A DNA stretch of 64,000 nt from Companilactobacillus bobalius (GTDB taxonomy: Bacteria; Bacillota; Bacilli; Lactobacillales; Lactobacillaceae), in contig NZ_LNUA01000076.1 of assembly GCF_009764355.1 (NCBI RefSeq), positions 62,001 to 126,000 on the forward strand, written 5' to 3'. Positions 44,401 to 53,164 of this stretch are shown in pieces. The first letter of the stretch is position 1. Every line of letters begins with the position of its first letter. The position numbers and the translations under genes were made by a program. The notes under the pieces were generated by a model. The model was not told where the DNA came from and searched no databases. It saw only the letters and a list, made by a program, of their open reading frames with translations.

Positions 44401-45352
44401 TACAAGCATTTGGCAAGCCATTGTTTCGGTAACGACTTCGGTACTTAATTCTATTAGTTCAGCAGTCTCAGCCGGATGGAATGCAGTCAAATCAGTAACA
44501 GTTTTGGTGATGAATGCGATTAAATCGGCGGTTTCAGCTGGATGGAATGCAGTCAAATCCGTGACAACTTCGGTGATGAATGCTATCAAATCAGCAGTTT
44601 CAGCAGCTTGGAATGGAATCAAATCCGTAACAACTTCGGTGATGAATGGAATCAAATCGGCGGTTTCAGCTGGATGGAATGCCGTTAAATCTGTAACATT
44701 GTCTGTTTTAAACGGAGTTAAATCGACAGTATCCAGCATTTGGAATGGAATCAAATCAACAATTTCAAGTGTCGTTAATGCAATTAAATCATTAGTAAGT
44801 AACGCTTGGAACAATATCAAATCAGTAACATCAAGCGTTTGGAATGGAATCAAGTCAGCAATGGTTGGTCCAGTTCAAGCCGCTAAATCGACTATTTCTG
44901 GAATTGTTAACGCAATAAAAGGATTTTTCTCGGGAATGCACCTTAGAATTCCTAAGATTAGCTTGCCACCATTGCCACACTTTCATTTATCCGGAAAGTT
45001 TAGCTTGAAACCACCATCAGTACCACACTTGTCTGTAAGGTGGAATGCTATTGGTGGAATCATGAAAGCACCAACGATTTTTGGAATGAACGGTGGAAAC
45101 CTTCAGGGTGGTGGTGAAGCCGGACCCGAAGCAATTCTTCCATTAAATTATAAAAATCTATCTGCAATTGGTAATCAGATTGTACAAGCTACAAATGAAA
45201 GAATTAACAGACCCGTCACACAGAATGTTCAAATGACTTTCTACAATACAGTTAGAGATAACGAAGATGTTGATAGAATATTTGAACGTGCTGATTCGTG
45301 GATGGGAAATCAAAGTAATAAATCCAGTTTTGGAGTTAGGGGGAATGCATAG
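41480..45352 (+). CDS. Tape measure protein; ancestral start codon appears lost
   Basis: 1290 residues from the ancestral start, or 1262 from the first in-frame ATG (41564). N-terminal coiled coil, a PhageMin_tail TP901 core (GSAMTNAGDKLKSVGKGMTV, EAGGGAMSRVMQKINTSVAS) around 220-600, hydrophobic segments near 610-680, and Trp-rich tandem repeats about 700-1130. GGGAGG at 41467 is followed 9 nt later by AGG GCA AAC, where ATG GCA AAC is expected. ATG 41564 has no ribosome-binding site. It sets tail length; low expression would impair virion assembly. Confidence 0.9.
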   Translation, partial: RANGKEIQLEYKVINQQFKSAIKENSNAMTSLNKQFALQKEQMRNTSSESEKLDASLTKLNSQYELAKSKTQITSEALENVKRVTGENSEETRLWTNKLLTAEKQEESLKNRITATNEKLNEAKKAESEAAQASQKRQATLKSLASEQKSLETSSSNLSKEYQLEVAQLGNNAKASDKARLAKQYYAKQEQATAEQVKNLEKQLELAKKEYGENSQQVQDLNGKLLEAKKANQDFANSYADSTNKMKNFGSAMTNAGDKLKSVGKGMTVGVTAPIVAGVAASVKAASDFDSAFTGVKKTVDEVKDSNGKVKISYKDLETGIRNMAKTIPATTTEISHVAEAAGQLGIKTPNVLGFTRTMIDMGQATNMSSEDAATALAKLANITGMPQKNFDRLGSAIVNLGNNMATTESDIVDMSLRLAGTGHQVGLTESQITGLAAAMSSVGIQAEAGGGAMSRVMQKINTSVASGDKTLGQFAKVSGMSSSQFKQHWKSDASGAIVSFVKGLGKAKASGKDVTSMLKDMGINSTQEIDTMLRLSGAGDTLSKALKISGDGWKQNTALTQEAEKRYSTFSSKLKIVKNKVSDLGIEFGGPLMDALSNVLDGLEPVFKVLENIAKAFNNASPETQQFIMAIAGVAAAIGPLLVTIGSVISAIGAIANALKGIKLATALMTGGIGAIIAIIAVLVLYIVTHWDQIKAKTEEVWNAISTTISNVWNSIATATSNIWNSITSYLSNLWSGTVSTASSIWNGLGSFFSGLWTSISTAASSIWNSITSYLSNLWTSTVSMASSIWNGLGNFFSNLWTSISTTASSIWNSITTYLSGLWTNIVSIASSIWTGLVSVITVIFMTIQSVIQGVWLFITSWLQWAWQAIVALTAPIWQPLVEFFSQMWQIISTTAQSVWTFITNTLSIIWTTIVTTAQTIFNALSSFFTTIWNAISTVFITVTSAIESRVVTIWQAIVSVTTSVFNSIKNIITSIWQAIVSVTTSVLNSISSAVSAGWNAVKSVTVLVMNAIKSAVSAGWNAVKSVTTSVMNAIKSAVSAAWNGIKSVTTSVMNGIKSAVSAGWNAVKSVTLSVLNGVKSTVSSIWNGIKSTISSVVNAIKSLVSNAWNNIKSVTSSVWNGIKSAMVGPVQAAKSTISGIVNAIKGFFSGMHLRIPKISLPPLPHFHLSGKFSLKPPSVPHLSVRWNAIGGIMKAPTIFGMNGGNLQGGGEAGPEAILPLNYKNLSAIGNQIVQATNERINRPVTQNVQMTFYNTVRDNEDVDRIFERADSWMGNQSNKSSFGVRGNA

Positions 45353-46041
45353 TGAGTTTGCATATTGTTGTCGACGGAGTTTTTGATTCAGATATGTTAC
45401 TAGCGGTTGCAGATCGTCCCAAAATTTCAAATCCAGATTTTGAGTATGAATCAGAATATGTCGAAGGACGAAACGGAAGTTTGAATCGTCTCAAGTACAT
45501 TAAGGATGTGACGCAAAAGGTTCAATTTAATATTTTGGAGAATTTTAATGTCAAAAAAAAGCTACGACACATAAAGTCGTGGCTTTTCAATTGTCAGAAG
45601 ATTTATTTTAGTGATGACATAGTTTATAGAAAAGTTAAACGGGTTCAAATAGGCGACATTGATAATGAAATCGCTGAGTACGGTTCATTTGAAGTTTCAT
45701 TTATTTGTGATCCTTTTGAATATCTACGTGATGAACGTGAAATTACGGTAGAGAAATCTGGAACCATTTATAACCACGGAACTGTATTTTCATTGCCAAA
45801 AATGGAAATATTGGAGAGCGGTCAGGGGACGATTACGATTAATGGTTCACCTGTAAAGCTGAACTTGGCCGTAGAACACGCCTATATGGACTCCGAAATT
45901 CAAGAAATTTACAAAGATGACAAGAATTTAGGCTTATCGATGATAGGCGATTTTCCTAAGTTAAACCCTGGTAAAAACACGATTGAAATTAGTGGTGGAT
46001 TGAACTCGATAAAAATTAAAGTAAGGGAGAGATATTTATGA
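45352..46041 (+). CDS. Distal tail protein (Dit)
   Basis: 229 residues; GTG start overlapping the tape-measure stop. VADRPKISNPDFEYESEYVE and GRNGSLNRLKYIKDVTQKVQ fit the Siphovirus_tail/Dit N-terminal ring domain. Hub of the baseplate. Confidence 0.88.
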   Translation: MSLHIVVDGVFDSDMLLAVADRPKISNPDFEYESEYVEGRNGSLNRLKYIKDVTQKVQFNILENFNVKKKLRHIKSWLFNCQKIYFSDDIVYRKVKRVQIGDIDNEIAEYGSFEVSFICDPFEYLRDEREITVEKSGTIYNHGTVFSLPKMEILESGQGTITINGSPVKLNLAVEHAYMDSEIQEIYKDDKNLGLSMIGDFPKLNPGKNTIEISGGLNSIKIKVRERYL

Positions 46042-47801
46042 TTAGACTCTTTCCTGAAAATGCTACTGAAGAACAATTCAAAACTAATGGGATTGCTGTT
46101 CTTGATAATGGAGTTAAATCTAATTCCGTCGAGTGGACAAAAAATGGAATGTACAGTTTTGACTTTGATTATTTTAGTAGTGCCAAGTTTAGCAGCTTAA
46201 TCAAGGGTGACATGATAGTTATTGCACCGACACCTCTTGGAGACCAACCATTTAGAATTCATAAAGTAACTGAGCAAATTGGATTCACAAAAGTAGAGTG
46301 CTATCACATTTTCTATGACCTAGCTTCAAATTTAATTGAGGACTCTAATTTTGTTAAATCCACTGGTAAAGCATTGATGGCAAGATTCAATGCAGCATTT
46401 CAGTATTCGACTAAATTTAGATTTAGTTCTGATATTGAAGATGTTACTAATTGCCGAATGGTCAGAATGAATCCAGTTCAGGCGCTTCTAGATACATCAA
46501 AAAGTAATACTTTTATCAACCGTTGGGGTGGAACTATTTATCGTGACGGTTATGATGTGAAAATGCTGAAAGCAGTTGGTGAAGATAGAGGTTTCCGAAT
46601 AAATCATGGCAAGAATTTAACAGGATACGATCATCAAATCGATTGGGAACCTATGGCAACAAGAATAATGCCCATTGGGTTTGATGGTTTAATGCTTCCT
46701 GAAAAGTACGTCGATAGTCCCTTGATTGATAAGTATGAAAATGTACGAATCAAGACGGTAGATTATCAGGATGTTAAAGCTCAAGATGCAAATTCCACTT
46801 TGAACCAAGATGGTGCGGTTCCGAAAGAGCAAGCCTATGAGCAGTTAAGAAATCTTGCTAAAAAAGAGTTTGAAAAGAATGATGCTGATAAGCCAACAAT
46901 TAATATCAAAATTCAGTTTAAAAATCTAGGCGATACAAGAGAGTATATTCAGTTCAAAAAGTTGGTAGACGTTCGCCCATTTGATGTCGTTCATGTTCAA
47001 TTAAATGATTTTGACATTAAAGATAGCATCGTCAGCTATAAATTTGATGCTTTAACTCAGGAATATACCGAAATCGAATTGGGAACCATTACTAGAACCG
47101 GACTATCCGACAAAGCTAATAATACTGAAGCAAGTATTAACGACGTTAAAGATGGTATGGACAATATTCAAGGTGATTTGGATAATACCAAAAACGATTT
47201 AGAAAACAGTAAAAGTGAATTGAAAGATATCCGTTCTGATCTGCATGATTATGATGCTCACATAGATGATTTGACATCACAAATTGATGATAATCGGGAT
47301 AATATTTTTAACTATATTAACCGTCCTGGTAACGGGGTAATCAAATTTAGCCCTGATCGTGATAATGCGACAGACATGACAATTGAAAGTAGCGCTGGGA
47401 GTAGATTTAGATTAAACAGCTACGGCATTTCATATGATGGTTCAGGTAAAACAGCCATGGATAGTCGTGGATATATCTATGCAGATAATTTCATAGGTCA
47501 CAGTATGAGCAGTGTCTATATGGAAGGTGGAGAGCTTCATGGCGCCCGAATTACAGGCGATACTTCAATTGATTTAGCTGGAGATAATGGAAATGTCGTT
47601 TCTCTTTCTGGCTACGGAATGACATCACCAAGAGCAACTATTTGGCAACTTGATGGAGTTCAAAAAATGAACATTGTAAATGGCGGATATTTAATGGTTG
47701 GTGGAGCTAATCTTTGGGGTGATGGTACCGGAAGATTATTTGTTGGACCAACAGGCAACGTGTCAGCATCACTAAGGATACTAAATCAATCAGATCTTTA
47801 A
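46038..47801 (+). CDS. Tail-associated protein (Tal, endopeptidase-type)
   Basis: 587 residues. The N-terminal gp27-like fold (about 1-350; FRIHKVTEQIGFTKVECYHI), a coiled coil (about 375-425; DNTKNDLENSKSELKDIRSD), and a C-terminal beta-rich tip domain follow. Prophage endopeptidase tail family by layout; no catalytic residues recognised. Overlaps the dit gene by 4 nt. Confidence 0.85.
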   Translation: MIRLFPENATEEQFKTNGIAVLDNGVKSNSVEWTKNGMYSFDFDYFSSAKFSSLIKGDMIVIAPTPLGDQPFRIHKVTEQIGFTKVECYHIFYDLASNLIEDSNFVKSTGKALMARFNAAFQYSTKFRFSSDIEDVTNCRMVRMNPVQALLDTSKSNTFINRWGGTIYRDGYDVKMLKAVGEDRGFRINHGKNLTGYDHQIDWEPMATRIMPIGFDGLMLPEKYVDSPLIDKYENVRIKTVDYQDVKAQDANSTLNQDGAVPKEQAYEQLRNLAKKEFEKNDADKPTINIKIQFKNLGDTREYIQFKKLVDVRPFDVVHVQLNDFDIKDSIVSYKFDALTQEYTEIELGTITRTGLSDKANNTEASINDVKDGMDNIQGDLDNTKNDLENSKSELKDIRSDLHDYDAHIDDLTSQIDDNRDNIFNYINRPGNGVIKFSPDRDNATDMTIESSAGSRFRLNSYGISYDGSGKTAMDSRGYIYADNFIGHSMSSVYMEGGELHGARITGDTSIDLAGDNGNVVSLSGYGMTSPRATIWQLDGVQKMNIVNGGYLMVGGANLWGDGTGRLFVGPTGNVSASLRILNQSDL

Positions 47802-47811
47802 GGAGATTAAC

Positions 47812-47970
47812 ATGGAAAAAAAGGAAAAGACGTTTGGCCAAAAAATGATTGAAAATTTGACTTATAAAATTGCAAATCTCGAAAGAGATAATTCTGCACT
47901 TTTCGTGGAAAATCAAGATTTGAGAATTGAAAATGCAAAGTTGAAATCGAGTAAGGGGGTAAAGAAATAA
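47812..47970 (+). CDS. Small coiled-coil baseplate protein (52 aa)
   Basis: AAGGAG 8 nt upstream. MEKKEKTFGQKMIENLTYKI followed by a leucine/asparagine coiled coil. Ends directly at the next gene's start. Confidence 0.65.
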   Translation: MEKKEKTFGQKMIENLTYKIANLERDNSALFVENQDLRIENAKLKSSKGVKK

Positions 47971-48330
47971 ATGTATATCTACATAAAGACTGATAAACGT
48001 GGAGTTGTCACTGATTTTGAACACAATTCAGATGCCACAGAAGATGATTGGCCAATGAATTTTTATGACTTCTCTACTACTAATCCCGATTTGGAAAAAG
48101 AGGGTTACATTAAGACGTATTTGGGTGACGGAGAGTACAAAATGTTTGAGGATTATCACGATCTTTATACATACTCTGAACATTCTCTACACCAGCCTTT
48201 TAATATCCCACAACCAAGTACAGCAATTTTGCAAACTCAACTTGGTGCTGTAGCAGCAGAAGGACAAAAAAATGGCAGTGATCTCAATGAAGTGAAGTCA
48301 CTGCTGAAAGAAATTTTAGAAAAGGAGTGA
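47971..48330 (+). CDS. Baseplate accessory protein (119 aa, DUF2977-like)
   Basis: Begins MYIYIKTDKRGVVTDFEHNS; C-terminal helix (DLNEVKSLLKEILEKE). Small proteins of this kind precede BppU genes in LAB phages. Confidence 0.6.
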   Translation: MYIYIKTDKRGVVTDFEHNSDATEDDWPMNFYDFSTTNPDLEKEGYIKTYLGDGEYKMFEDYHDLYTYSEHSLHQPFNIPQPSTAILQTQLGAVAAEGQKNGSDLNEVKSLLKEILEKE

Positions 48331-48334
48331 TTTA

Positions 48335-50611
48335 ATGACGGTTAAAAAAATCACACTCAACACAGAGAAAAAAACACCGATTTATGAGTACCCGATTACT
48401 CTACGTCAAGGAGATACATCAATTCAGATTCCTGTTGATCTTGAGGAGGATTTTAGTGAAAAGGATTTAACGAAAACTAAATTAGGATTCTATTCAGATA
48501 AACCAGATGCAACAACGATTGAAGATGATGAACAAAGTCATTTTCAAATTGGTGCTGATAAGAAGTCATTTACGTATACGTTTCCTGATGAACTAACTGA
48601 TGCCTCAGGATCAACAACCAATACGTACTTTAAGATTGGTAATGATTCTACCTCCAACTTCTATATCCATATTTTGACCAAAGCCGGCATGGAGAAACTG
48701 GAGTCGGGAGATTATATTTCTAAAGTTGATAGAATATTTAACCATGTTATGTCGGATTACACTGCTATCAATGACCTTGCTGAAACCGGTAAAGGAACAT
48801 TTGATACAGCATTAGCGGCTTCTAAAAAACAAATGAAAGATTTAATGGATAATCTTAATGCTAAATATGTTCAGTTTATTAACTCCAAGACCACTGAATT
48901 TAAAACTTATTTAGCTAATCTGGACAAGCAAGCAGCTGATGTTAAAAATAAATATACCGCTTTGAAAACTCAACTAGATGCCTTAGAAGTTCCTGAAATT
49001 GGAACTAGAAACTATCTTTTAAATTCATTAAAGGAAGTTTTTTATGCCGGTCAAAATATACAAAATCAAGTAATTTATCCTTGGACCTTTTCTTTTGGAC
49101 AAATAAGTGGAAATGCTGTTGTTAATCAAATAGCTACTTTCAGTGTAGATTGGAGGGTAGATAAGGTAACTACTACTGGGTATATGGTTCCTCAAGTAAA
49201 TGCAAAACCTTGGCAGATAAATGGAGAAAATCAAATTAAACCAACAGCTGAAAAAATGTCAGGGCACTATACTTATACATTTAGAATTACTGAGGATTTG
49301 AGCAATTCGTTATCGACAATGTTAGGGTTTCAAGTTAACTACATTGATGGAACCATTAGGTTTAAAAATGCTCAATTAAAACTCAGTAACGTTGAAACAG
49401 ATTTGACCATTGCTCAAGAAGATTTTTTAAATGACACATATAATTTGCTTCCAGACTCTAAAGAAATGACTTCTTGGGTTAAAAAAATGACCTCAGTTGA
49501 GCTTCAACAAGATACTGATGGATACAATATGATTCACATGTTTGGAAATTATTCATCATACTATACAGTCGTCTCACTAAAAAAGGGAAAAGAGTATACC
49601 TTTAGTGGTGATTTTAAGATGTACAATAATGGGCCAATATCACTTGTTTTTTATATAAGTGATTTGGACAATCCTGATAGTGATGTTCAAGGGATAATAA
49701 TTTCAGATGTTGGAGTTAAGTCGTGGACTAGAATGTCAGTAACCTTTGAAAATAAATATATGATTCAAAACGCTATGGTGAGGGTAGAGGCTCATGGAAA
49801 TTGGGAAGGAATTGGAGGTTCTGTTTTTGCTAAAAAATTGCAATTAGAGCCAGGCTTGACATCACGTCCTTGGGGCCCTAATCCTTTAGATCCAATGGTT
49901 TTACAAAAATCTAAAATTACGGCTGATAATGGTTCTTTTGAAATAGCACTCCTTAATAATGAGAATAAAGATTTTAAGGAATTAATAACAAAATTACCAT
50001 TAGGTTTTCATACTATATATTGTCAGGCAGGAGTTAAAAATAATCCTAGTGGCGATAGTATGTCAGTTAGAGGATGGGTTCATATTACTGATTCAGATCC
50101 GAACGGATACTCATTGGGATATGGGTATTTTGTAGAAACTGGGTCAGGACCTGTTAAAGCCTGGACGGTCTCGGTTAATTGCCCACAAGGAGCTACCGCA
50201 TTCGATTCATATGTGGTGTTTAATGAAATAATCACTATTACCAGTTCGGGAAGTGTTTTTAAATCAGGCAATCAGATTCTTACAAAAGATTCCAATTGGG
50301 ATGATTATGTAAATCCTGGGATATACCTGGTTCAAGGTGCCAGCGGTGGTAATAACATACCTACTAGTGCTGGGAACACTTGGGGCTATTTAATGGTTCT
50401 AAATGGTTCACCATCAGGAGGGGCAGTCCAAATATACTATAACTGTGTTGATACACCAGTTGCTCTTTATATGCGTGGAACTCGTGGCACTCCTTTGACC
50501 TGGAGTCCATGGATTAAATTAACAACACTAGATTCATTAAATGGAAAAGCTTTAAAACTCAAAGACTCTGCAGGCAAAGAAATAACTTATACAATCACAG
50601 GTCTAAGTTAG
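48335..50611 (+). CDS. BppU-family baseplate upper protein with receptor-binding C terminus
   Basis: 758 residues. N-terminal BppU domain (IYEYPITLRQGDTSIQIPVD, KTKLGFYSDKPDATTIEDDE), coiled coil 145-220, two carbohydrate-binding-like beta domains (YNLLPDSKEMTSWVKKMTSV; LQLEPGLTSRPWGPNP), and a knob-like end (IYLVQGASGGNNIPTSAGNT, GTPLTWSPWIKL). Likely the main host-range determinant. Confidence 0.85.
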   Translation: MTVKKITLNTEKKTPIYEYPITLRQGDTSIQIPVDLEEDFSEKDLTKTKLGFYSDKPDATTIEDDEQSHFQIGADKKSFTYTFPDELTDASGSTTNTYFKIGNDSTSNFYIHILTKAGMEKLESGDYISKVDRIFNHVMSDYTAINDLAETGKGTFDTALAASKKQMKDLMDNLNAKYVQFINSKTTEFKTYLANLDKQAADVKNKYTALKTQLDALEVPEIGTRNYLLNSLKEVFYAGQNIQNQVIYPWTFSFGQISGNAVVNQIATFSVDWRVDKVTTTGYMVPQVNAKPWQINGENQIKPTAEKMSGHYTYTFRITEDLSNSLSTMLGFQVNYIDGTIRFKNAQLKLSNVETDLTIAQEDFLNDTYNLLPDSKEMTSWVKKMTSVELQQDTDGYNMIHMFGNYSSYYTVVSLKKGKEYTFSGDFKMYNNGPISLVFYISDLDNPDSDVQGIIISDVGVKSWTRMSVTFENKYMIQNAMVRVEAHGNWEGIGGSVFAKKLQLEPGLTSRPWGPNPLDPMVLQKSKITADNGSFEIALLNNENKDFKELITKLPLGFHTIYCQAGVKNNPSGDSMSVRGWVHITDSDPNGYSLGYGYFVETGSGPVKAWTVSVNCPQGATAFDSYVVFNEIITITSSGSVFKSGNQILTKDSNWDDYVNPGIYLVQGASGGNNIPTSAGNTWGYLMVLNGSPSGGAVQIYYNCVDTPVALYMRGTRGTPLTWSPWIKLTTLDSLNGKALKLKDSAGKEITYTITGLS

Positions 50612-50621
50612 GAGGTAGAAA

Positions 50622-52166
50622 ATGAAGCTAGAAACTTATAAAGCATTACCAATTAATCGAAGTCCAATTCGATTACTGAAGCGTGATTATTTAGCAAGAA
50701 TGGATTTTGACCTTGTTGGTTTCCCATCCGGTACTGTTATTAAATTCAAAGCCTTACTTCCAGATGGTCAAGAATATGAAGACAACGATTCATCTCACTT
50801 TAGAATTTTAGGCAGTCAATTAACATATCGAATTCCAAGAAGTTTAAGTGAAAGCTCTGGCAGTTTAGTCAGTGCTTTTTTTGTTATCAATAATATAGAG
50901 AGTTCAAGGCTACTAATTCACATCACAGAACCAAACGACATCAAATCAAATAATTACATTGGTCAAATGGATCGCATTATGAATCATGTTCTGTCAGATG
51001 CAATTTTAATTAATGAAATTTCGACTAATGGGTCAGGAATTATTGATGCTAAAACAGATGAGCTAATTAAACAGATCACTGATTGGACAAACACCACATT
51101 AGCAAAGGTTAAGACAACTGTTAGTAGTTCTCTGGCATCTATTGCTGATGTCAGAGCCGTAATTGATAAAGAGATTGACGTTGATAGAAATAACTTTACA
51201 AGCAAAATGACTGATGTCCAATCAAACATTAATAAGGCTAATGAAACGATGCAATCTCTAACTAAAACGCTTGATGCAACTAAAGCTGAAGTAAATAAGA
51301 TTGATGTTGTTCAAATGCAAAATGATGCTAAATCTGCTAAAGATGCTGCTAATGCAATTCAAAGCAAAATGGGGAATGTTCCCACTGGTTCAACTGTTAT
51401 GAGTGAAATTAGCAAAGCTCAATTGGTAACTGGTGCGACCGTTAATGGTAAAGACGTTGCCATCAGTAATAAGAGGTTACAAATTACATTGCCTAACCCA
51501 GACCTAAGTTCATATGTAAAAACCTCAACATTGAATTCATATGCTAAGACAACAGATGTTGATACGAAATTAAAAGATTATGCAAAAAAAGGTGAAATAG
51601 TCACTGAAGGAACGATAGTAACTAAGACACCTTTATATAGAAGTACGAATTTGTGGGTACAAAGTAAGAATAATTGGCAAAATCCGAAGGATATGAGTGG
51701 TGGATCATCATTCCAACTAGACACTGACTTTAAACCTAGCGATTTAAAAAATGGCATTTTTATAGGAATTGACAAACATTTAATAACTGATAATACAACA
51801 TATCCCGTTGCTTATATGCCTTCACTTTCTGGATTAATTATCCCTAAAGATATTGCTAAGTTTAGTGAAACTAATTTTTATTATTTTATTAGTAAAGAAG
51901 AAATTCAGGCAGCCCTTATAGCTGGAAATTACATACTAGTTAATGAACCACTTGATGGAAGTGTTTTAAGAGATAGAGACGGTAATTTAGCGGGAGTAAG
52001 TAGTTGGAATGGTGATAGAGGTCAAATTAAATTAGTTTTCGGTGATTCTAATGATGGAAAAATTGAAAATTTATTTATTCAAGTATGGCTACCATCAATT
52101 AAGTATTCCAGTTTGACAATTAATGTTATGAGCTTTCCAGTAATAGATGAAGTAATTGCAGTTTAA
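50622..52166 (+). CDS. Second BppU-family baseplate protein
   Basis: 514 residues. N-terminal BppU-like domain (FDLVGFPSGTVIKFKALLPD, GQMDRIMNHVLSDAILINEI), long coiled coil (about 150-250), and a distinct C-terminal binding domain (TPLYRSTNLWVQSKNNWQNP). It shares the hinge sequence 'DRIxNHVxSD' with the upstream gene, so the pair arose by duplication. Confidence 0.8.
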   Translation: MKLETYKALPINRSPIRLLKRDYLARMDFDLVGFPSGTVIKFKALLPDGQEYEDNDSSHFRILGSQLTYRIPRSLSESSGSLVSAFFVINNIESSRLLIHITEPNDIKSNNYIGQMDRIMNHVLSDAILINEISTNGSGIIDAKTDELIKQITDWTNTTLAKVKTTVSSSLASIADVRAVIDKEIDVDRNNFTSKMTDVQSNINKANETMQSLTKTLDATKAEVNKIDVVQMQNDAKSAKDAANAIQSKMGNVPTGSTVMSEISKAQLVTGATVNGKDVAISNKRLQITLPNPDLSSYVKTSTLNSYAKTTDVDTKLKDYAKKGEIVTEGTIVTKTPLYRSTNLWVQSKNNWQNPKDMSGGSSFQLDTDFKPSDLKNGIFIGIDKHLITDNTTYPVAYMPSLSGLIIPKDIAKFSETNFYYFISKEEIQAALIAGNYILVNEPLDGSVLRDRDGNLAGVSSWNGDRGQIKLVFGDSNDGKIENLFIQVWLPSIKYSSLTINVMSFPVIDEVIAV

Positions 52167-52184
52167 AGAAAGAAGTGATGTGAA

Positions 52185-52565
52185 TTGAGATATTTGAAAA
52201 AGAACCATTCGTGGTTCCTTACAGGGATGGAAACCTTAGCGTTAGGATTAATATTCCTTGGAACTGGTAATTTTATTGATAGACCATCAGCAGCCCCAAC
52301 ATTTATCGCTACTGTGGATGATCCACCATTTGCTATAGCATTGATAATTATTGGGCTATACGTGATGTTTTCTTGTTTAGGAGTTTTAACAAAGTCGGTA
52401 AAAGACATTATTGTATTTTTACTCCTTTTTGTTTGGACTTTCTATCTAATTATCTTTGCGATTCATGATTTTAATGCCCCCGTTTTAATGCCAAAATTTA
52501 CCACTATATTTATCTTGTTTATAGATATTCGAATACTCTTTGAAGCATTTTGGAGTGAACCTTAG
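52185..52565 (+). CDS. Membrane protein in the lysis region (126 aa)
   Basis: TTG start. Four hydrophobic segments: WFLTGMETLALGLIFLGTGN, FAIALIIIGLYVMFSCLGVL, IIVFLLLFVWTFYLIIFAIH, and FTTIFILFIDIRILFEAFW. Could be a holin partner or pinholin-like; no family recognised. Confidence 0.65.
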   Translation: MRYLKKNHSWFLTGMETLALGLIFLGTGNFIDRPSAAPTFIATVDDPPFAIALIIIGLYVMFSCLGVLTKSVKDIIVFLLLFVWTFYLIIFAIHDFNAPVLMPKFTTIFILFIDIRILFEAFWSEP

Positions 52566-52873
52566 TGGGTCAGGAAACGATAAGAACTTTACTATCTGCT
52601 ATTAGTGGGGCGGTAATAACGGGGATTTTTGGTGTGTGGTTACAACGGTTGAAAAATCAGGGATCTAATGAAGGTGTCTATGCGGATCACACGAATGACC
52701 TTTTCGAAAGATTGGATAGAATTACTAATGAACGTGATGATTTAAAAGAACAAGTAATTGAATTGAAAGCGCAAGTTCAAAAGTTAAATAGTGTGATTGA
52801 TTCATTGAATAAACAAATGGGGAGTCTTACTTCTCAAGTAAGTAAGTTCACCGAGCAGGAAGAGGAAAAATAA
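52565..52873 (+). CDS. Membrane-anchored coiled-coil protein (102 aa)
   Basis: GTG start overlapping the previous stop. N-terminal membrane segment (LLSAISGAVITGIFGVWL), then a long coiled coil (LFERLDRITNERDDLKEQVI). Position suggests a spanin-like or holin-accessory role; inferred only. Confidence 0.6.
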   Translation: MGQETIRTLLSAISGAVITGIFGVWLQRLKNQGSNEGVYADHTNDLFERLDRITNERDDLKEQVIELKAQVQKLNSVIDSLNKQMGSLTSQVSKFTEQEEEK

Positions 52874-53164
52874 ATGCAAATTATTGAAGGATTAAATTTG
52901 ATTGATGTAGCACAGCTAACAGTCATTGCTATCTTGTGTTATGTATTAACAAACTCAGTTAAAAATACGAAGACCATTGACAGCAAATGGATGCCGTTTG
53001 TATCAATGGGTTTAGGACTGGTGTTGGCAATTGTAACAGCACTAGTATTTCACGATAAGGAAATTGGAAAAGCAATTATTGCTGGTTTATTAATTGGTGG
53101 TTGGACATCAGGGATGTTTGATGGAGTTCAAGGATTTTTAAATGACGGAGGAAAATCTGAATGA
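52874..53164 (+). CDS. Holin
   Basis: 96 residues. Two or three membrane segments (DVAQLTVIAILCYVLTNSV, MPFVSMGLGLVLAIVTALVF, AIIAGLLIGGWTSGMFDG), matching the A118/LL-H-type holins that sit before endolysin genes. Overlaps the endolysin start by 4 nt. Confidence 0.85.
   Translation: MQIIEGLNLIDVAQLTVIAILCYVLTNSVKNTKTIDSKWMPFVSMGLGLVLAIVTALVFHDKEIGKAIIAGLLIGGWTSGMFDGVQGFLNDGGKSE

Noticed and set aside
44140..44853. Long open frame of 237 codons on the minus strand inside the tape measure gene
   Set aside because: It is the antisense shadow of the Trp-rich repeats (repeated DLTAFHPAETADLI units), has no ribosome-binding site, and opposes a clear late gene.
52163..52408. Minus-strand frame opposite the lysis-region membrane protein
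   Set aside because: Antisense shadow of a hydrophobic gene; no start signals.
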